Positions 42,275 to 51,428 of a DNA stretch of 64,000 nucleotides are shown in pieces (within the stretch, counting starts at the first letter, position 1; each line of letters begins with the position of its first letter). The notes beneath the pieces were generated by a model. The model searched no databases and was not told the origin of the DNA. It was given only the letters and a program-made list of their open reading frames with translations. This DNA is from Pseudomonas putida W15Oct28. GTDB lineage: Bacteria > Pseudomonadota > Gammaproteobacteria > Pseudomonadales > Pseudomonadaceae. The stretch lies in the NCBI RefSeq assembly GCF_000708715.2, contig NZ_JENB01000018.1, forward strand, positions 62,001 to 126,000, read 5' to 3'. The position numbers and the translations under genes were made by a program.

Positions 42275-43441
42275 ATGAATCTTCACGAGTATCAGGGTAA
42301 GCAGCTGTTCGCTGAATACGGCCTGCCAGTTTCCAAGGGTTTCGCAGTCGATACCCCTGAAGCTGCAGCAGAAGCTTGCGACAAGATCGGCGGTTCCGAG
42401 TGGGTTGTAAAAGCCCAGGTTCACGCAGGTGGTCGCGGTAAAGCGGGCGGCGTCAAGCTGGTTCGCAGCAAGGAAGACGCCAAGGCGTTCGCTGCGCAAT
42501 GGTTGGGCAAGCGCCTGGTAACCTACCAGACCGACGCCAACGGTCAGCCAGTGACCAAGATCCTGGTCGAATCCTGCACTGACATCGCCAAAGAGCTGTA
42601 CCTGGGCGCTGTAGTCGATCGCTCGAGCCGCCGTATCGTGTTCATGGCCTCCACCGAAGGTGGCGTGGACATCGAGAAAGTCGCTCACGAAACTCCTGAG
42701 AAGATCATCAAGGCCACTATCGATCCACTGGTCGGCGCTCAGCCGTTCCAAGGTCGTGAACTGGCATTCCAGCTGGGTCTGGAAGGCAAGCAAGTTGCTC
42801 AGTTCGCCAAGATTTTCGTAGGCCTGGCCAAGCTGTTCAAAGAACACGACCTGGCCCTGCTGGAAGTCAACCCGCTGGTCATCAAGGCCGACGGCGACCT
42901 GCACTGCCTGGATGCGAAGATCAACATCGACGCAAACGCCATGTACCGTCAGCCTAAGCTGAAAACCTTCCACGACCCGTCGCAGGACGACCCTCGTGAA
43001 GCCCACGCTGCCAGCTTCGAGCTGAACTACGTGGCCCTGGAAGGCAACATCGGCTGCATGGTCAACGGTGCCGGCCTGGCCATGGGTACCATGGACATCG
43101 TCAACCTGCATGGCGGCAAGCCAGCCAACTTCCTCGACGTTGGCGGCGGTGCTACCAAAGAGCGCGTTACCGAAGCGTTCAAGATCATTCTGTCCGACAG
43201 CAATGTCGCGGCCGTTCTGGTCAACATCTTCGGCGGCATCGTTCGTTGCGACATGATTGCCGAAGGCATCATCGGTGCAGTGAAGGAAGTCGGCGTTAAA
43301 GTTCCGGTTGTGGTTCGCCTCGAAGGCAACAACGCCGAACTGGGCGCTAAAGTACTGGCAGAAAGCGGTTTGAACATCATTGCGGCAACCAGCCTGACCG
43401 ACGCTGCTCAACAAGTTGTCAAAGCTGCGGAGGGCAAGTAA
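42275..43441 (+). CDS. sucC: Succinyl-CoA synthetase beta subunit
   Basis: A 388-residue ATP-grasp subunit. MNLHEYQGKQLFAEYGLPV, the nucleotide-binding KAQVHAGGRGKAGGVKL, and the C-terminal GGIVRCDMIAEGI are typical. It binds ATP or GTP and, with SucD, makes a nucleoside triphosphate from succinyl-CoA. Its stop overlaps the start of sucD by one base. The Shine-Dalgarno is weak (ACGAAGACGG). Confidence 0.98.
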   Translation: MNLHEYQGKQLFAEYGLPVSKGFAVDTPEAAAEACDKIGGSEWVVKAQVHAGGRGKAGGVKLVRSKEDAKAFAAQWLGKRLVTYQTDANGQPVTKILVESCTDIAKELYLGAVVDRSSRRIVFMASTEGGVDIEKVAHETPEKIIKATIDPLVGAQPFQGRELAFQLGLEGKQVAQFAKIFVGLAKLFKEHDLALLEVNPLVIKADGDLHCLDAKINIDANAMYRQPKLKTFHDPSQDDPREAHAASFELNYVALEGNIGCMVNGAGLAMGTMDIVNLHGGKPANFLDVGGGATKERVTEAFKIILSDSNVAAVLVNIFGGIVRCDMIAEGIIGAVKEVGVKVPVVVRLEGNNAELGAKVLAESGLNIIAATSLTDAAQQVVKAAEGK

Positions 43442-44325
43442 TGAGCGTCCTGATCAATAAAGACACCAAAGTTATCTGCCAGGGCTTCACCGGCTCGCAG
43501 GGTACTTTCCACTCCGAACAAGCCATTGCCTACGGCACCAAAATGGTCGGCGGCGTAACCCCAGGCAAGGGTGGCACCACCCACCTGGGCCTGCCGGTGT
43601 TCAACACCGTCAAGGAAGCCGTGGAAGCTACCGGCGCTGACGCTTCGGTCATCTACGTACCGGCTCCGTTCTGCAAAGACTCGATCCTGGAAGCTGCCTT
43701 CGGCGGCATCAAGCTGATCGTCTGCATCACCGAAGGCATTCCTACCCTGGATATGCTGGATGCCAAGGTCAAGTGCGACGAGCTGGGCGTGACCCTGATC
43801 GGCCCTAACTGCCCAGGTGTCATCACCCCGGGCGAGTGCAAGATCGGTATCATGCCAGGCCACATCCACCTGCCAGGCAAGGTCGGTATCGTTTCGCGCT
43901 CCGGCACCCTGACCTACGAAGCTGTGAAGCAGACCACCGACGCCGGCTTCGGCCAGTCGACCTGCGTCGGCATCGGCGGTGACCCGATCCCGGGCTCCAA
44001 CTTCATCGACATCCTGAAGCTGTTCCAGGAAGACCCGAAGACCGAAGCGATCGTCATGATCGGTGAGATCGGCGGTTCGGCTGAAGAAGAAGCCGCGGCC
44101 TACATCAAGGCCCACGTGACCAAGCCAGTCGTTTCCTACATCGCCGGTGTTACTGCACCAGCGGGCAAGCGCATGGGTCACGCTGGCGCCATCATTTCCG
44201 GCGGCAAGGGCACTGCGGACGAGAAGTTCGCCGCCCTGCAGGACGCTGGTGTGAAGACCGTGCGTTCCCTGGCTGACATCGGCAAGGCCCTGGCCGAGCT
44301 GACTGGCTGGGAAGCCAAGAAGTAA
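43441..44325 (+). CDS. sucD: Succinyl-CoA synthetase alpha subunit
   Basis: A 294-residue subunit that binds CoA and carries the phosphorylated His247 in KRMGHAGAIIS. The CoA-binding N-terminal domain begins with VICQGFTGSQGTFHSEQAI. It ends the sdh-suc cluster and is followed 26 bases later by a terminator. Confidence 0.98.
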   Translation: MSVLINKDTKVICQGFTGSQGTFHSEQAIAYGTKMVGGVTPGKGGTTHLGLPVFNTVKEAVEATGADASVIYVPAPFCKDSILEAAFGGIKLIVCITEGIPTLDMLDAKVKCDELGVTLIGPNCPGVITPGECKIGIMPGHIHLPGKVGIVSRSGTLTYEAVKQTTDAGFGQSTCVGIGGDPIPGSNFIDILKLFQEDPKTEAIVMIGEIGGSAEEEAAAYIKAHVTKPVVSYIAGVTAPAGKRMGHAGAIISGGKGTADEKFAALQDAGVKTVRSLADIGKALAELTGWEAKK

Positions 44326-44351
44326 TACTGCTACACCCCCCACGCGCACAG

Positions 44352-44373
44352 AGGCCACCTTCGGGTGGCCTTT
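44352..44373 (+). terminator. Intrinsic terminator after sucD
   Basis: AGGCCACC, loop TTCG, GGTGGCCT, then a short TTT. Stable tetraloop hairpin with a weak T-run. Confidence 0.75.
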
Positions 44374-44404
44374 GTCGTTCATGGAGTTTATTTATTCCTG
44401 CACT

Positions 44405-44497
44405 GGCCTCTTCGCGGGCACGCCCGCTCCCACAGAAGCACCACATTCAGAGCCTGTGGTGATCTTCTGTGGGAGCGGGCGTGCCCGCGAAGAGGCC
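44405..44497. repeat. REP doublet with 33-bp perfect arms
   Basis: The arms 44405-44437 and 44465-44497 are exact reverse complements. Each contains GCCTCTTCGCGGGC and ends GCTCCCACAG. An inner pair CACCACA/TGTGGTG extends the hairpin. Confidence 0.88.
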
Positions 44498-44739
44498 GGT
44501 ACAGTGACATGGATTTTTCGATGGGTTTGATAGGAATTTTCATACAGACGAATGTTTCAATCCGAGGATAATTCCTACTGTTCTCGGTCGCACAGACGAC
44601 AAACATGTACGCACATCGGACAAGCAGCACTGTGCCAGTGCGTTTGTCGGGTAAAACGGTTAATCTACGCGCCACTCTGTGCCCGCTCCCCAAAAGGGAA
44701 CGACACGCTAAACGGGTCTGGCCTATCAAGCCGGGCAGC

Positions 44740-44762
44740 ATTTCCCTCACCCCTAGGGAAAT
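44740..44762 (+). promoter_or_regulatory. Hairpin in the brnQ leader
   Basis: ATTTCCCT and AGGGAAAT pair perfectly around 7 bases, ending 42 bases before the brnQ ATG. It may be an operator or an RNA element; no T-run follows. Confidence 0.35.
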
Positions 44763-44804
44763 CCCTTCTCGAATCCCGATTTCAGCAGTGTGGTACTACC
44801 TTAA

Positions 44805-46118
44805 ATGAAAGTTCTCAAAGGCCAGGATATCCTGGCGCTTGGCTTTATGACGTTTGCGCTTTTCGTTGGCGCGGGCAATATCATCTTCCCGCCTATCGTC
44901 GGCCTGCAGTCTGGCCCGCATGTATGGATGGCAGCACTGGGCTTCCTGGTGACCGCCGTGGGCCTGCCGGTCATCACCGTGGTCGCCCTGGCCAAGGTCG
45001 GTGGCGGCATGGATGCCCTGAGCAGCCCGATCGGCAAGTTCTTCGGCGGCCTGCTGGCGGCTGTGTGCTACCTGTCGGTTGGCCCGCTGTTCGCCACCCC
45101 GCGTACGGCGACCGTGTCGTTCGAAGTGGGCGTTGCGCCGCTGACCGGTGAAAGCCCGCTGGCGCTGTTCATCTACAGCCTGGTGTACTTCGCCGTGGTG
45201 CTGGCCGTGTCCATGTACCCGGGCAAGCTGCTCGACACCGTCGGCCGCTTCCTGGCACCGTTGAAGATCATCGCCTTGGCCGTGCTGGGCATCGCTGCCT
45301 TCGCGCTGCCAGCCGGCACCATTGGTGAAGCACAGCCGGCCTATGCCGCCGCCGCGTTCTCCAAGGGCTTCTCCGATGGCTACCTGACCATGGATACCCT
45401 GGGTGCCCTGGTGTTCGGTATCGTCATCGTCAACGCCATCCGCTCGCGCGGAGTCACGTCGCCGAAGCTGATCACCCGCTACGCCATCATCGCCGGCCTG
45501 ATCGCCGGGGTCGGCCTGGCCCTGGTGTACATCAGCCTGTTCCGCCTGGGTGCCGGTAGCCACGACATCGCGGCTGACGCTACCAACGGTGCGGCGGTAC
45601 TGCATGCCTACGTGCAGCACACCTTCGGCTCGCTGGGCAGTGGCTTCCTCGCCGTACTCATCGCGCTGGCTTGCCTGGTGACTGCGGTTGGCCTGACCTG
45701 CGCCTGTGCCGAGTACTTCAGCCAGATCTTGCCGCTGTCGTACCGTGCGCTGGTGGTGATCCTGGCGGGCTCCTCGCTGCTGATCTCCAACCTGGGCCTG
45801 ACCAAGCTGATCATGTTCTCGATCCCGGTGCTCACCGCCATCTACCCACCCTGCATCGTGGTGGTCGGCCTGAGCTTCGTGAAAGACCTGTGGAACTCGC
45901 CGACCCGCATCCTGGCGCCGGTGATGCTGGTGTCGCTGCTGTTCGGCATGGTCGACGCAATCAAGGGCAGCAGCATCGCCCACGTGCTGCCAGACTTCAT
46001 GGCGCACTTGCCGCTGAGCGACCAGGGCCTTGCCTGGCTGGTGCCTTCGGTGGTGACCCTGGTTGGCGCCGTGGCCTGCGACCGCATGCTTGGCAAGCCG
46101 CGCGAGGCGCTGGCCTGA
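44805..46118 (+). CDS. brnQ: Branched-chain amino acid:cation symporter
   Basis: A 437-residue membrane carrier of the LIVCS family with about 12 helices. The N-terminus KGQDILALGFMTFALFVGAG and IIFPPIVGLQSG are diagnostic. It imports leucine, isoleucine and valine with Na+ or H+. No Shine-Dalgarno is visible before the ATG (CTACCTTAA), so translation may depend on the leader hairpin or on a second factor. It ends in front of a terminator and a REP doublet. Confidence 0.95.
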   Translation: MKVLKGQDILALGFMTFALFVGAGNIIFPPIVGLQSGPHVWMAALGFLVTAVGLPVITVVALAKVGGGMDALSSPIGKFFGGLLAAVCYLSVGPLFATPRTATVSFEVGVAPLTGESPLALFIYSLVYFAVVLAVSMYPGKLLDTVGRFLAPLKIIALAVLGIAAFALPAGTIGEAQPAYAAAAFSKGFSDGYLTMDTLGALVFGIVIVNAIRSRGVTSPKLITRYAIIAGLIAGVGLALVYISLFRLGAGSHDIAADATNGAAVLHAYVQHTFGSLGSGFLAVLIALACLVTAVGLTCACAEYFSQILPLSYRALVVILAGSSLLISNLGLTKLIMFSIPVLTAIYPPCIVVVGLSFVKDLWNSPTRILAPVMLVSLLFGMVDAIKGSSIAHVLPDFMAHLPLSDQGLAWLVPSVVTLVGAVACDRMLGKPREALA

Positions 46119-46188
46119 CCTGAGAAGTCGAAGTCTGAGGGCGGCACCGGCCACAAGCCGAAGGGTGCTCGCCAAGGGCCAAGACTCG

Positions 46189-46223
46189 AAAGCCCCGTAT
46201 CCGCAAGGATGCGGGGCTTTTTC
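46189..46223 (+). terminator. Intrinsic terminator after brnQ
   Basis: AAAGCCCCGTATCC, loop GCAA, GGATGCGGGGCTTT and a T-run. It lies about 70 bases after the brnQ stop. Confidence 0.88.
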
Positions 46224-46233
46224 TTTGCCTGTC

Positions 46234-46311
46234 CCGGCCTCTTCGCGGGTAAACCCGCTCCCACAGGTACAGCGCCGTCTGTGGGAGCGGGTTTACCCGC
46301 GAAGAGGCCGG
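46234..46311. repeat. REP doublet with 33-bp perfect arms
   Basis: Arms 46234-46266 and 46279-46311 are exact reverse complements around 12 bases. The head is GCGGGTAAACCCGC and the end is GCTCCCACAG. Confidence 0.88.
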
Positions 46312-46415
46312 CATGATCAGTGCAAATTTCCGGGAGGGTATGTGCCTTTTGCCGCTTGCCAGCGTCGAAATCCGGTCCTTATCCTCTAGGCACCTGGCCC
46401 TTTCGGGAACCCTGC

Positions 46416-47165
46416 ATGAACTTCATCCAAAGCAACCTCAACAACCTGCTGGCCATCGCCTGGTTTGCCCTGTGCTGGGGTGGCTATACCCGCTATGCCA
46501 TCTGGAAGGGCCGCGACACTGCGTGCCTTGCCAGCGTGTTGCACCTGTACCGCGAAGACTGGATGCGCCGCATGCTGCTGCGTGACAACCGCATCGCCGA
46601 TGCCAGCGTGATCGGCAACCTGGAGCGCAACGCGTCGTTCTTCGCATCAAGCACGCTGATCATTCTTGCCGGCATCCTGACCGTGCTCGGCGCCTCCGAC
46701 CGGGCGCTGTCGCTGTTGGCCGACCTGCCGCTGGTGCAACAGACCTCCCAGGGCATGTCGGAGATCAAGCTGCTGTGCCTGGCAACGGTCTTCGTCTACG
46801 CCTTTTTCACGTTCAGCTGGTGCATGCGCCAATACAACTTTGCAGCGGTGCTGGTGGGTTCGGCGCCCATGATCGGGGAGCGGCTGGTCAACGAGCTGGA
46901 GCGCAAGGCGTTCGCCTCGCGGGCGGCGCGGGTATTGTCGCTTGCCGCCAACCAGTTCAACCTGGGCCTGCGTTCGTATTACTTTGGCATGGCCATGTTG
47001 AGCTGGTTCATCAGCCCGTGGTTGTTCATGGCCATGAGTGTCGGGGTAGTGTTCATTCTCTACCGCCGCGAGTTCCACTCGGATGTGCTGGATGTGATGG
47101 TGTTCACGCCCACGGAAAGTGTGCCTGGCGAGCCAGCCCGGGAAAGTACGGTCACAGGTAACTGA
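46416..47165 (+). CDS. DUF599 membrane protein
   Basis: A 249-residue protein with about four membrane helices (LLAIAWFALCWGGYT, TLIILAGILTVLGA, CLATVFVYAFFTFSW, AMLSWFISPWLFMAMSVGVV). The conserved LERNASFFASST and FSWCMRQYN fit DUF599, a family of unknown function found in proteobacteria and plants. The ATG at 46416 is preferred over an upstream in-frame ATG because it begins the conserved region. It is convergent with the next lipoprotein gene. Confidence 0.85.
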   Translation: MNFIQSNLNNLLAIAWFALCWGGYTRYAIWKGRDTACLASVLHLYREDWMRRMLLRDNRIADASVIGNLERNASFFASSTLIILAGILTVLGASDRALSLLADLPLVQQTSQGMSEIKLLCLATVFVYAFFTFSWCMRQYNFAAVLVGSAPMIGERLVNELERKAFASRAARVLSLAANQFNLGLRSYYFGMAMLSWFISPWLFMAMSVGVVFILYRREFHSDVLDVMVFTPTESVPGEPARESTVTGN

Positions 47166-47192
47166 ATCGTTTAGTCCGTAAATTGCAGATAC

Positions 47193-47221
47193 AAAAAAAC
47201 CCGACAGTGTCGGGTTTTTTT
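47193..47221. terminator. Bidirectional intrinsic terminator
   Basis: AAAAAACCCGACA and TGTCGGGTTTTTT form a near-perfect hairpin with A- and T-runs between convergent genes. Confidence 0.92.
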
Positions 47222-47232
47222 GTTTTAGCCAA

Positions 47233-47535
47233 TTACTGCTTGGCAGGTTCTGCCGGAGCAGTTTCTGGCGCAGGGGTAGCTGGCGCGGCTTCCGGAGCCG
47301 GAGTAGCCGGAGCGGCTTCTTCGGCAGCCTTCTGCTCGGCTTCAGCCTGATCTTTGGCGGCTTCAGCGTTTTCCTTGGCGGCTTCGTTCATTTTATCCTG
47401 AGCTTCGCCCGCTTTCTCCTGGGCTTGCTCGGCGTGTTGCTGTGCGTCCTGGGCTTTGTCTTCGCTCGCTTTATCGCAAGCGGCCAGGCCCATGGCAGCG
47501 GCCAGCATCAGAGCAAAAGCAAAAGGTTTACGCAT
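47233..47535 (-). CDS. Small Ala/Glu-rich lipoprotein
   Basis: A 100-residue lipoprotein. The signal MRKPFAFALMLAAAMGLAAC gives Cys20 as the lipidated residue. The mature part is an Ala/Glu/Lys/Gln helix with heptad-like spacing (residues 22-72), then a Pro/Ala/Glu tail with repeated PAPE(A/T)APA. It resembles Lpp-like or spacer lipoproteins but no family is certain. AAGGAGAAACACCCCC precedes the ATG, so the 60-codon upstream extension of the frame is rejected. Confidence 0.8.
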   Translation of the reverse strand: MRKPFAFALMLAAAMGLAACDKASEDKAQDAQQHAEQAQEKAGEAQDKMNEAAKENAEAAKDQAEAEQKAAEEAAPATPAPEAAPATPAPETAPAEPAKQ

Positions 47536-47689
47536 GGGGGTGTTTCTCCTTGGTGGAATAAGTGACTTGTTCCTTCGAGTGCAACTACGCGGAATAAGTT
47601 CCGCGAAGATTACAGATATATAACGCCCCGTTCTATATAGACTTTTTAACATTTTTATGCCGCTGCGGCAGTACGGGTGGAAACAGCGA

Positions 47690-48166
47690 ATGAGCGATTC
47701 AACCTTGATGGCCATGGCCGAGCGTTTTCTTTCGGCCCTTAAACACTGTCAGTTGCTGAACATGCGCGTGGCGCAGGCCGATGGCGATGGCATGACCCTG
47801 GTGCTGCCGTGGTCGCCGGCCATTGTCGGCAACCCGCAAACCGGCGCCGTGCATGGCGGGGCGCTGACCACGCTGATGGACACCACTTGCGGCATGGCCA
47901 CCCTGTGCGTGCTGCCGCGCTTTGAGGTGTGCCCCACACTGGACCTGCGCATCGACTACATGCACCCGGCCGAAGCCGGCAAGGACATCTACGGGAACGC
48001 CCAGTGCTACCGGGTTACCCGCGACGTGATCTTCACCCGTGGCACCGCCTACCAGGATGACCCTGGCCAGCCGATCTGCCAGGTGGTGGGTACGTTCATG
48101 CGCCTGGGCCAGGACATCAAGGGCGGTATCCGTTTCGGCAATAACCTGAAGGAGGGCGGCGTATGA
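47690..48166 (+). CDS. PaaI-type hot-dog thioesterase
   Basis: A 158-residue protein of the 4HBT/PaaI group. NPQTGAVHGGALTTLMDTTCG is the signature around the helical active-site segment, and LDLRIDYMHPAEAGKDIYG follows. These enzymes hydrolyse acyl- or aryl-CoA esters. Its last four bases overlap the start of a second thioesterase, so the two probably form a heteromer. Substrate unknown. Confidence 0.88.
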   Translation: MSDSTLMAMAERFLSALKHCQLLNMRVAQADGDGMTLVLPWSPAIVGNPQTGAVHGGALTTLMDTTCGMATLCVLPRFEVCPTLDLRIDYMHPAEAGKDIYGNAQCYRVTRDVIFTRGTAYQDDPGQPICQVVGTFMRLGQDIKGGIRFGNNLKEGGV

Positions 48167-48645
48167 TTCCGCAGGCGATTCGCCAGCAACTCAACGCCGC
48201 CCACGCGGTCGGTGATTACCGGCCACTGCTGGCGCTGATCCCCTACGCAGGGCTGATCGGCATCGAATGCGAGCGACAGGGCGACGACCTGTTGTTCCGC
48301 CTGCCGGCCAACCCGGACAACATCGGCAACCCATTACTGCCCGCCATACATGGTGGCGTGATTGCGGGGTTCATGGAGCTGTCCGCCGCGCTGTACCTGC
48401 TGATCTACAGCGAAAGCGCGAGTATTCCGAAGGTGATCGATTTTTCCATCGACTACCTGCGCGCCGGGCATTTTCGCGATACCTACGCCCAGTGCCAGCT
48501 GTGGCGCCAGGGCCGCCGGGTAACCAACGTGGCCATCACTGCCTGGCAGGGCGACAGACAAGCGCCAATCGCCACCGCCCGTGCGCATTTCAAGATCGAG
48601 CCGGAAAAGCCCTTGAAATCATCCGGGCAGCCCCCATCTGAATGA
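48163..48645 (+). CDS. PaaI-type hot-dog thioesterase, second of pair
   Basis: A 160-residue hot-dog protein. NPLLPAIHGGVIAGFMELSA replaces the usual HGG-containing active-site region and VIDFSIDYLRAGHFRDTYA the beta-strands. In place of the helix-borne acid of the first protein it has Met-Glu in GFMELSAA. It overlaps its partner by ATGA and precedes htpG by 69 bases. Paired genes of this sort are common next to htpG in pseudomonads, from memory. Confidence 0.85.
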   Translation: MIPQAIRQQLNAAHAVGDYRPLLALIPYAGLIGIECERQGDDLLFRLPANPDNIGNPLLPAIHGGVIAGFMELSAALYLLIYSESASIPKVIDFSIDYLRAGHFRDTYAQCQLWRQGRRVTNVAITAWQGDRQAPIATARAHFKIEPEKPLKSSGQPPSE

Positions 48646-48714
48646 CATCCGCCATTAACGCAGGCCGAACCGGCCGCCAGGCGCAACTGCCATCAGATCG
48701 GAGTTTCGAAGACC

Positions 48715-50619
48715 ATGACTGTGGAAACACAAAAAGAAACGTTGGGCTTCCAGACCGAGGTGAAGCAACTGCTGCACCTCATGATTCATTCGCTGTACTC
48801 GAACAAGGAAATCTTCCTGCGGGAACTGATCTCCAACGCCTCCGACGCCGTGGATAAACTGCGTTTCGAAGCCCTGGCCAAGCCAGAGTTGCTTGAAGGT
48901 GGCGATGAACTGAAAATTCGCCTGAGCTTCGACAAGGATGCAGGTACCGTTACCCTCGAGGACAACGGCATCGGCATGAGCCGCGAAGACGTCATCGCTC
49001 ACCTGGGCACCATCGCCAAGTCCGGCACCGCCGACTTCATGAAGAACCTCACCGGTGACCAGAAGAAGGACTCGCACCTGATCGGTCAGTTCGGTGTGGG
49101 CTTCTACTCCGCGTTCATCGTGGCCGACAAGGTCGACGTGTACAGCCGTCGCGCCGGTCAGCCTGCTGCCGAAGGCGTGCACTGGTCGTCGAAAGGCGAG
49201 GGCGAGTTTGAAGTCGCCACCATCGACAAACCACAACGCGGTACCCGTATCGTCCTGCACCTGAAGCAGGAAGAGAAAGAGTTCGCCGATGGCTGGCGCC
49301 TGCGCAACGTGGTCAAGAAGTACTCCGACCACATCGCCCTGCCTATCCAGCTGCCGAAGGAGCAGGCTGCCGCCGAAGGCGAAGAGCAGCCGGCCGAAGA
49401 GTGGGAAACCGTCAACCGTGCCAGCGCCCTGTGGACCCGTCCGCGTACCGAGATCAAGGACGAGGAATACCAGGAGTTCTACAAGCACATTGGCCATGAC
49501 TTCGAAAACCCGCTGGCCTGGAGCCACAACAAGGTCGAAGGCAAGCTCGAATACAACTCGCTGCTGTACGTGCCGGCCCGCGCACCGTTCGACCTGTACC
49601 AGCGCGAAGCGTCGCGCGGCCTGAAGCTGTACGTGCAGCGTGTGTTCATCATGGAACAGGCCGAATCGTTCCTGCCGCTGTACCTGCGCTTCATCAAAGG
49701 TGTGGTCGACTCCAACGACCTGTCGCTGAACGTGTCCCGCGAAATCCTGCAGAAAGACCCGATCATCGAGTCGATGAAGACTGCGCTGACCAAGCGCGTG
49801 CTGGACATGCTGGAGAAGCTCGCCAAGAACGAACCTGAGCAGTACAAGGGCTTCTGGAAAAACTTCGGCCAGGTGCTGAAAGAAGGCCCGGCCGAAGATT
49901 TCGCCAACAAGGAGAAGATCGCCGGCCTGCTGCGCTTCGCCTCCACCCACGACGACAGCGGCGAGCAGAGCGTTGCCCTGGCCGACTACCTGGCTCGCGG
50001 CAAGGAAGGCCAGGACAAGATCTACTACCTAACCGGCGAGTCGTACGCGCAGGTCAAGAACAGCCCGCACCTGGAAGTCTTCCGCAAGAAAGGCATCGAA
50101 GTGCTGCTGCTGACCGACCGTATCGACGAGTGGCTGATGAGCTACCTCAACGAATTCGACGGCAAGGCTTTCGTCGACGTTGCCCGTGGCGACCTGGACC
50201 TGGGCAACCTGGATTCGGAAGAAGACAAGAAAGCCCAGGAAGAAGTCGCCAAGGACAAGGAAGGCCTGGTCGAGCGCCTGAAGGGCGCGCTGGGTGACAG
50301 CGTGGCCGACGTGCGCGTGTCGCACCGCCTGACCGACTCCCCGGCGATCCTGGCCATTGGCGAGCAGGACCTGGGCTTGCAAATGCGCCAGATTCTGGAA
50401 GCCAGCGGGCAGAAGGTACCGGAGTCCAAGCCGATCTTCGAGTTCAACCCGGGCCACCCGCTGATCGAGAAACTGGACAACGAGCAGAGCGAAGACCGCT
50501 TCGCCGAGCTGTCGCACATCCTGTTCGATCAGGCGGCCCTGGCGGCCGGTGACAGCTTGAAGGACCCGGCGGCCTACGTTCGTCGCCTTAACAAGCTGCT
50601 GGTCGAGCTGTCTGCTTGA
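48715..50619 (+). CDS. htpG: Molecular chaperone HtpG (Hsp90)
   Basis: A 634-residue Hsp90. The ATPase domain has LISNASDAVDKLRF, DNGIGMSREDVIAHLGTIAKSGT and the GQFGVGFYSAF lid region. The middle domain has NVSREILQKDPII, and the C-terminal dimer domain is intact. It refolds proteins in the cytoplasm with DnaK. The start follows GGAG 10 bases upstream. No sigma32-type promoter was evident in the 69 bases before it. Confidence 0.98.
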   Translation: MTVETQKETLGFQTEVKQLLHLMIHSLYSNKEIFLRELISNASDAVDKLRFEALAKPELLEGGDELKIRLSFDKDAGTVTLEDNGIGMSREDVIAHLGTIAKSGTADFMKNLTGDQKKDSHLIGQFGVGFYSAFIVADKVDVYSRRAGQPAAEGVHWSSKGEGEFEVATIDKPQRGTRIVLHLKQEEKEFADGWRLRNVVKKYSDHIALPIQLPKEQAAAEGEEQPAEEWETVNRASALWTRPRTEIKDEEYQEFYKHIGHDFENPLAWSHNKVEGKLEYNSLLYVPARAPFDLYQREASRGLKLYVQRVFIMEQAESFLPLYLRFIKGVVDSNDLSLNVSREILQKDPIIESMKTALTKRVLDMLEKLAKNEPEQYKGFWKNFGQVLKEGPAEDFANKEKIAGLLRFASTHDDSGEQSVALADYLARGKEGQDKIYYLTGESYAQVKNSPHLEVFRKKGIEVLLLTDRIDEWLMSYLNEFDGKAFVDVARGDLDLGNLDSEEDKKAQEEVAKDKEGLVERLKGALGDSVADVRVSHRLTDSPAILAIGEQDLGLQMRQILEASGQKVPESKPIFEFNPGHPLIEKLDNEQSEDRFAELSHILFDQAALAAGDSLKDPAAYVRRLNKLLVELSA

Positions 50620-50632
50620 GTTGATGTAAAGG

Positions 50633-50657
50633 AAAGCCCGCTTCGGCGGGCTTTTTT
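50633..50657 (+). terminator. Intrinsic terminator after htpG
   Basis: AAAGCCCGC, loop TTCG, GCGGGCTTT and six T in a row. Confidence 0.92.
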
Positions 50658-50697
50658 CATGGCGGGCTTTTTATAGAAAGTGCCTAAGGAGTGCTTG

Positions 50698-51423
50698 ATG
50701 AGCAAGGTAATCGTCGAATCGCTGGTTTATCACCTGTCCGGCAAGGCTTACGAAAGCCGCCTGGTCTATGAGCCAGGGGCGCTGGGCCGCCCAGGCCTGG
50801 TGATGGCGCCTAACTGGATGGGTATTGGCGAAGGTGCCGAGCGCATCGCCAAGGAAGTGGCCGAGAAGGGCTATGTGGTGCTGATTGCCGACCTGTACGG
50901 CCAATCGGTGCGCCCGTCCAATGCCGACGAGGCCGGCGCGGCGATGATGCCGCTGAAGAACGACCGTGGCGAGCTGCGCAAGCGTATGCAGGAAGCACTG
51001 TCGCAACTGCTGGGGCAGTCGAAGGCGCTGCTGGAGCCTGGCAAGGTTGCCACGTTTGGCTTCTGTTTCGGTGGTTGCTGTGCGCTGGAGCTGGCCCGTG
51101 CCGGCGCCGACCTGCGTGCGGCGGTGTCGTTCCACGGCACGCTGGACACGCCGAACCCTGAAGATGCAAGGCACATCAAGGGCTCGGTGCTGGTGCTGCA
51201 CGGTGCATCCGACCCGTTGGTGCCGAAAGAGCAATTGCCAGTGTTCGAGGACGAGATGAACGCTGCCAAGGTCGACTGGCAGTTGCTGAGCTATGGCGGG
51301 GCGGTGCACTCGTTTACCGACCCGAATGCCAACGTGCCGGGCAAGATGCAGTATGACCGCCGCACCTCGGAGCGGGCCTTCCGTTCGATGCATAACCTGC
51401 TGACCGAAGTGTTCCAGCGCTGA
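50698..51423 (+). CDS. Dienelactone hydrolase family protein
   Basis: A 241-residue alpha/beta hydrolase. The nucleophile is Cys in FGFCFGGCCAL, the Asp is in LHGASDPLVP and the His in GGAVHSFTDP. Cys as nucleophile is the mark of true dienelactone hydrolases, but the wider family acts on many esters and thioesters. AAGGAG precedes the ATG at 50698. No chloroaromatic genes are nearby, so a housekeeping role is likely. Confidence 0.9.
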   Translation: MSKVIVESLVYHLSGKAYESRLVYEPGALGRPGLVMAPNWMGIGEGAERIAKEVAEKGYVVLIADLYGQSVRPSNADEAGAAMMPLKNDRGELRKRMQEALSQLLGQSKALLEPGKVATFGFCFGGCCALELARAGADLRAAVSFHGTLDTPNPEDARHIKGSVLVLHGASDPLVPKEQLPVFEDEMNAAKVDWQLLSYGGAVHSFTDPNANVPGKMQYDRRTSERAFRSMHNLLTEVFQR

Positions 51424-51428
51424 GATTG

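Larger units (their letters stand above)
44326..44804. other. sucD-brnQ intergenic region
   Basis: A 479-base gap that holds the suc terminator, a REP doublet (44405-44497) and an AT-richer brnQ leader with a hairpin at 44740-44762. No gene is supported; short open frames here look random. Confidence 0.6.

Noticed and set aside
44563..44804. T-box or leucine attenuator upstream of brnQ
   Set aside because: No leader peptide with Leu/Ile/Val codons, no T-box sequence and no terminator hairpin with a U-run.
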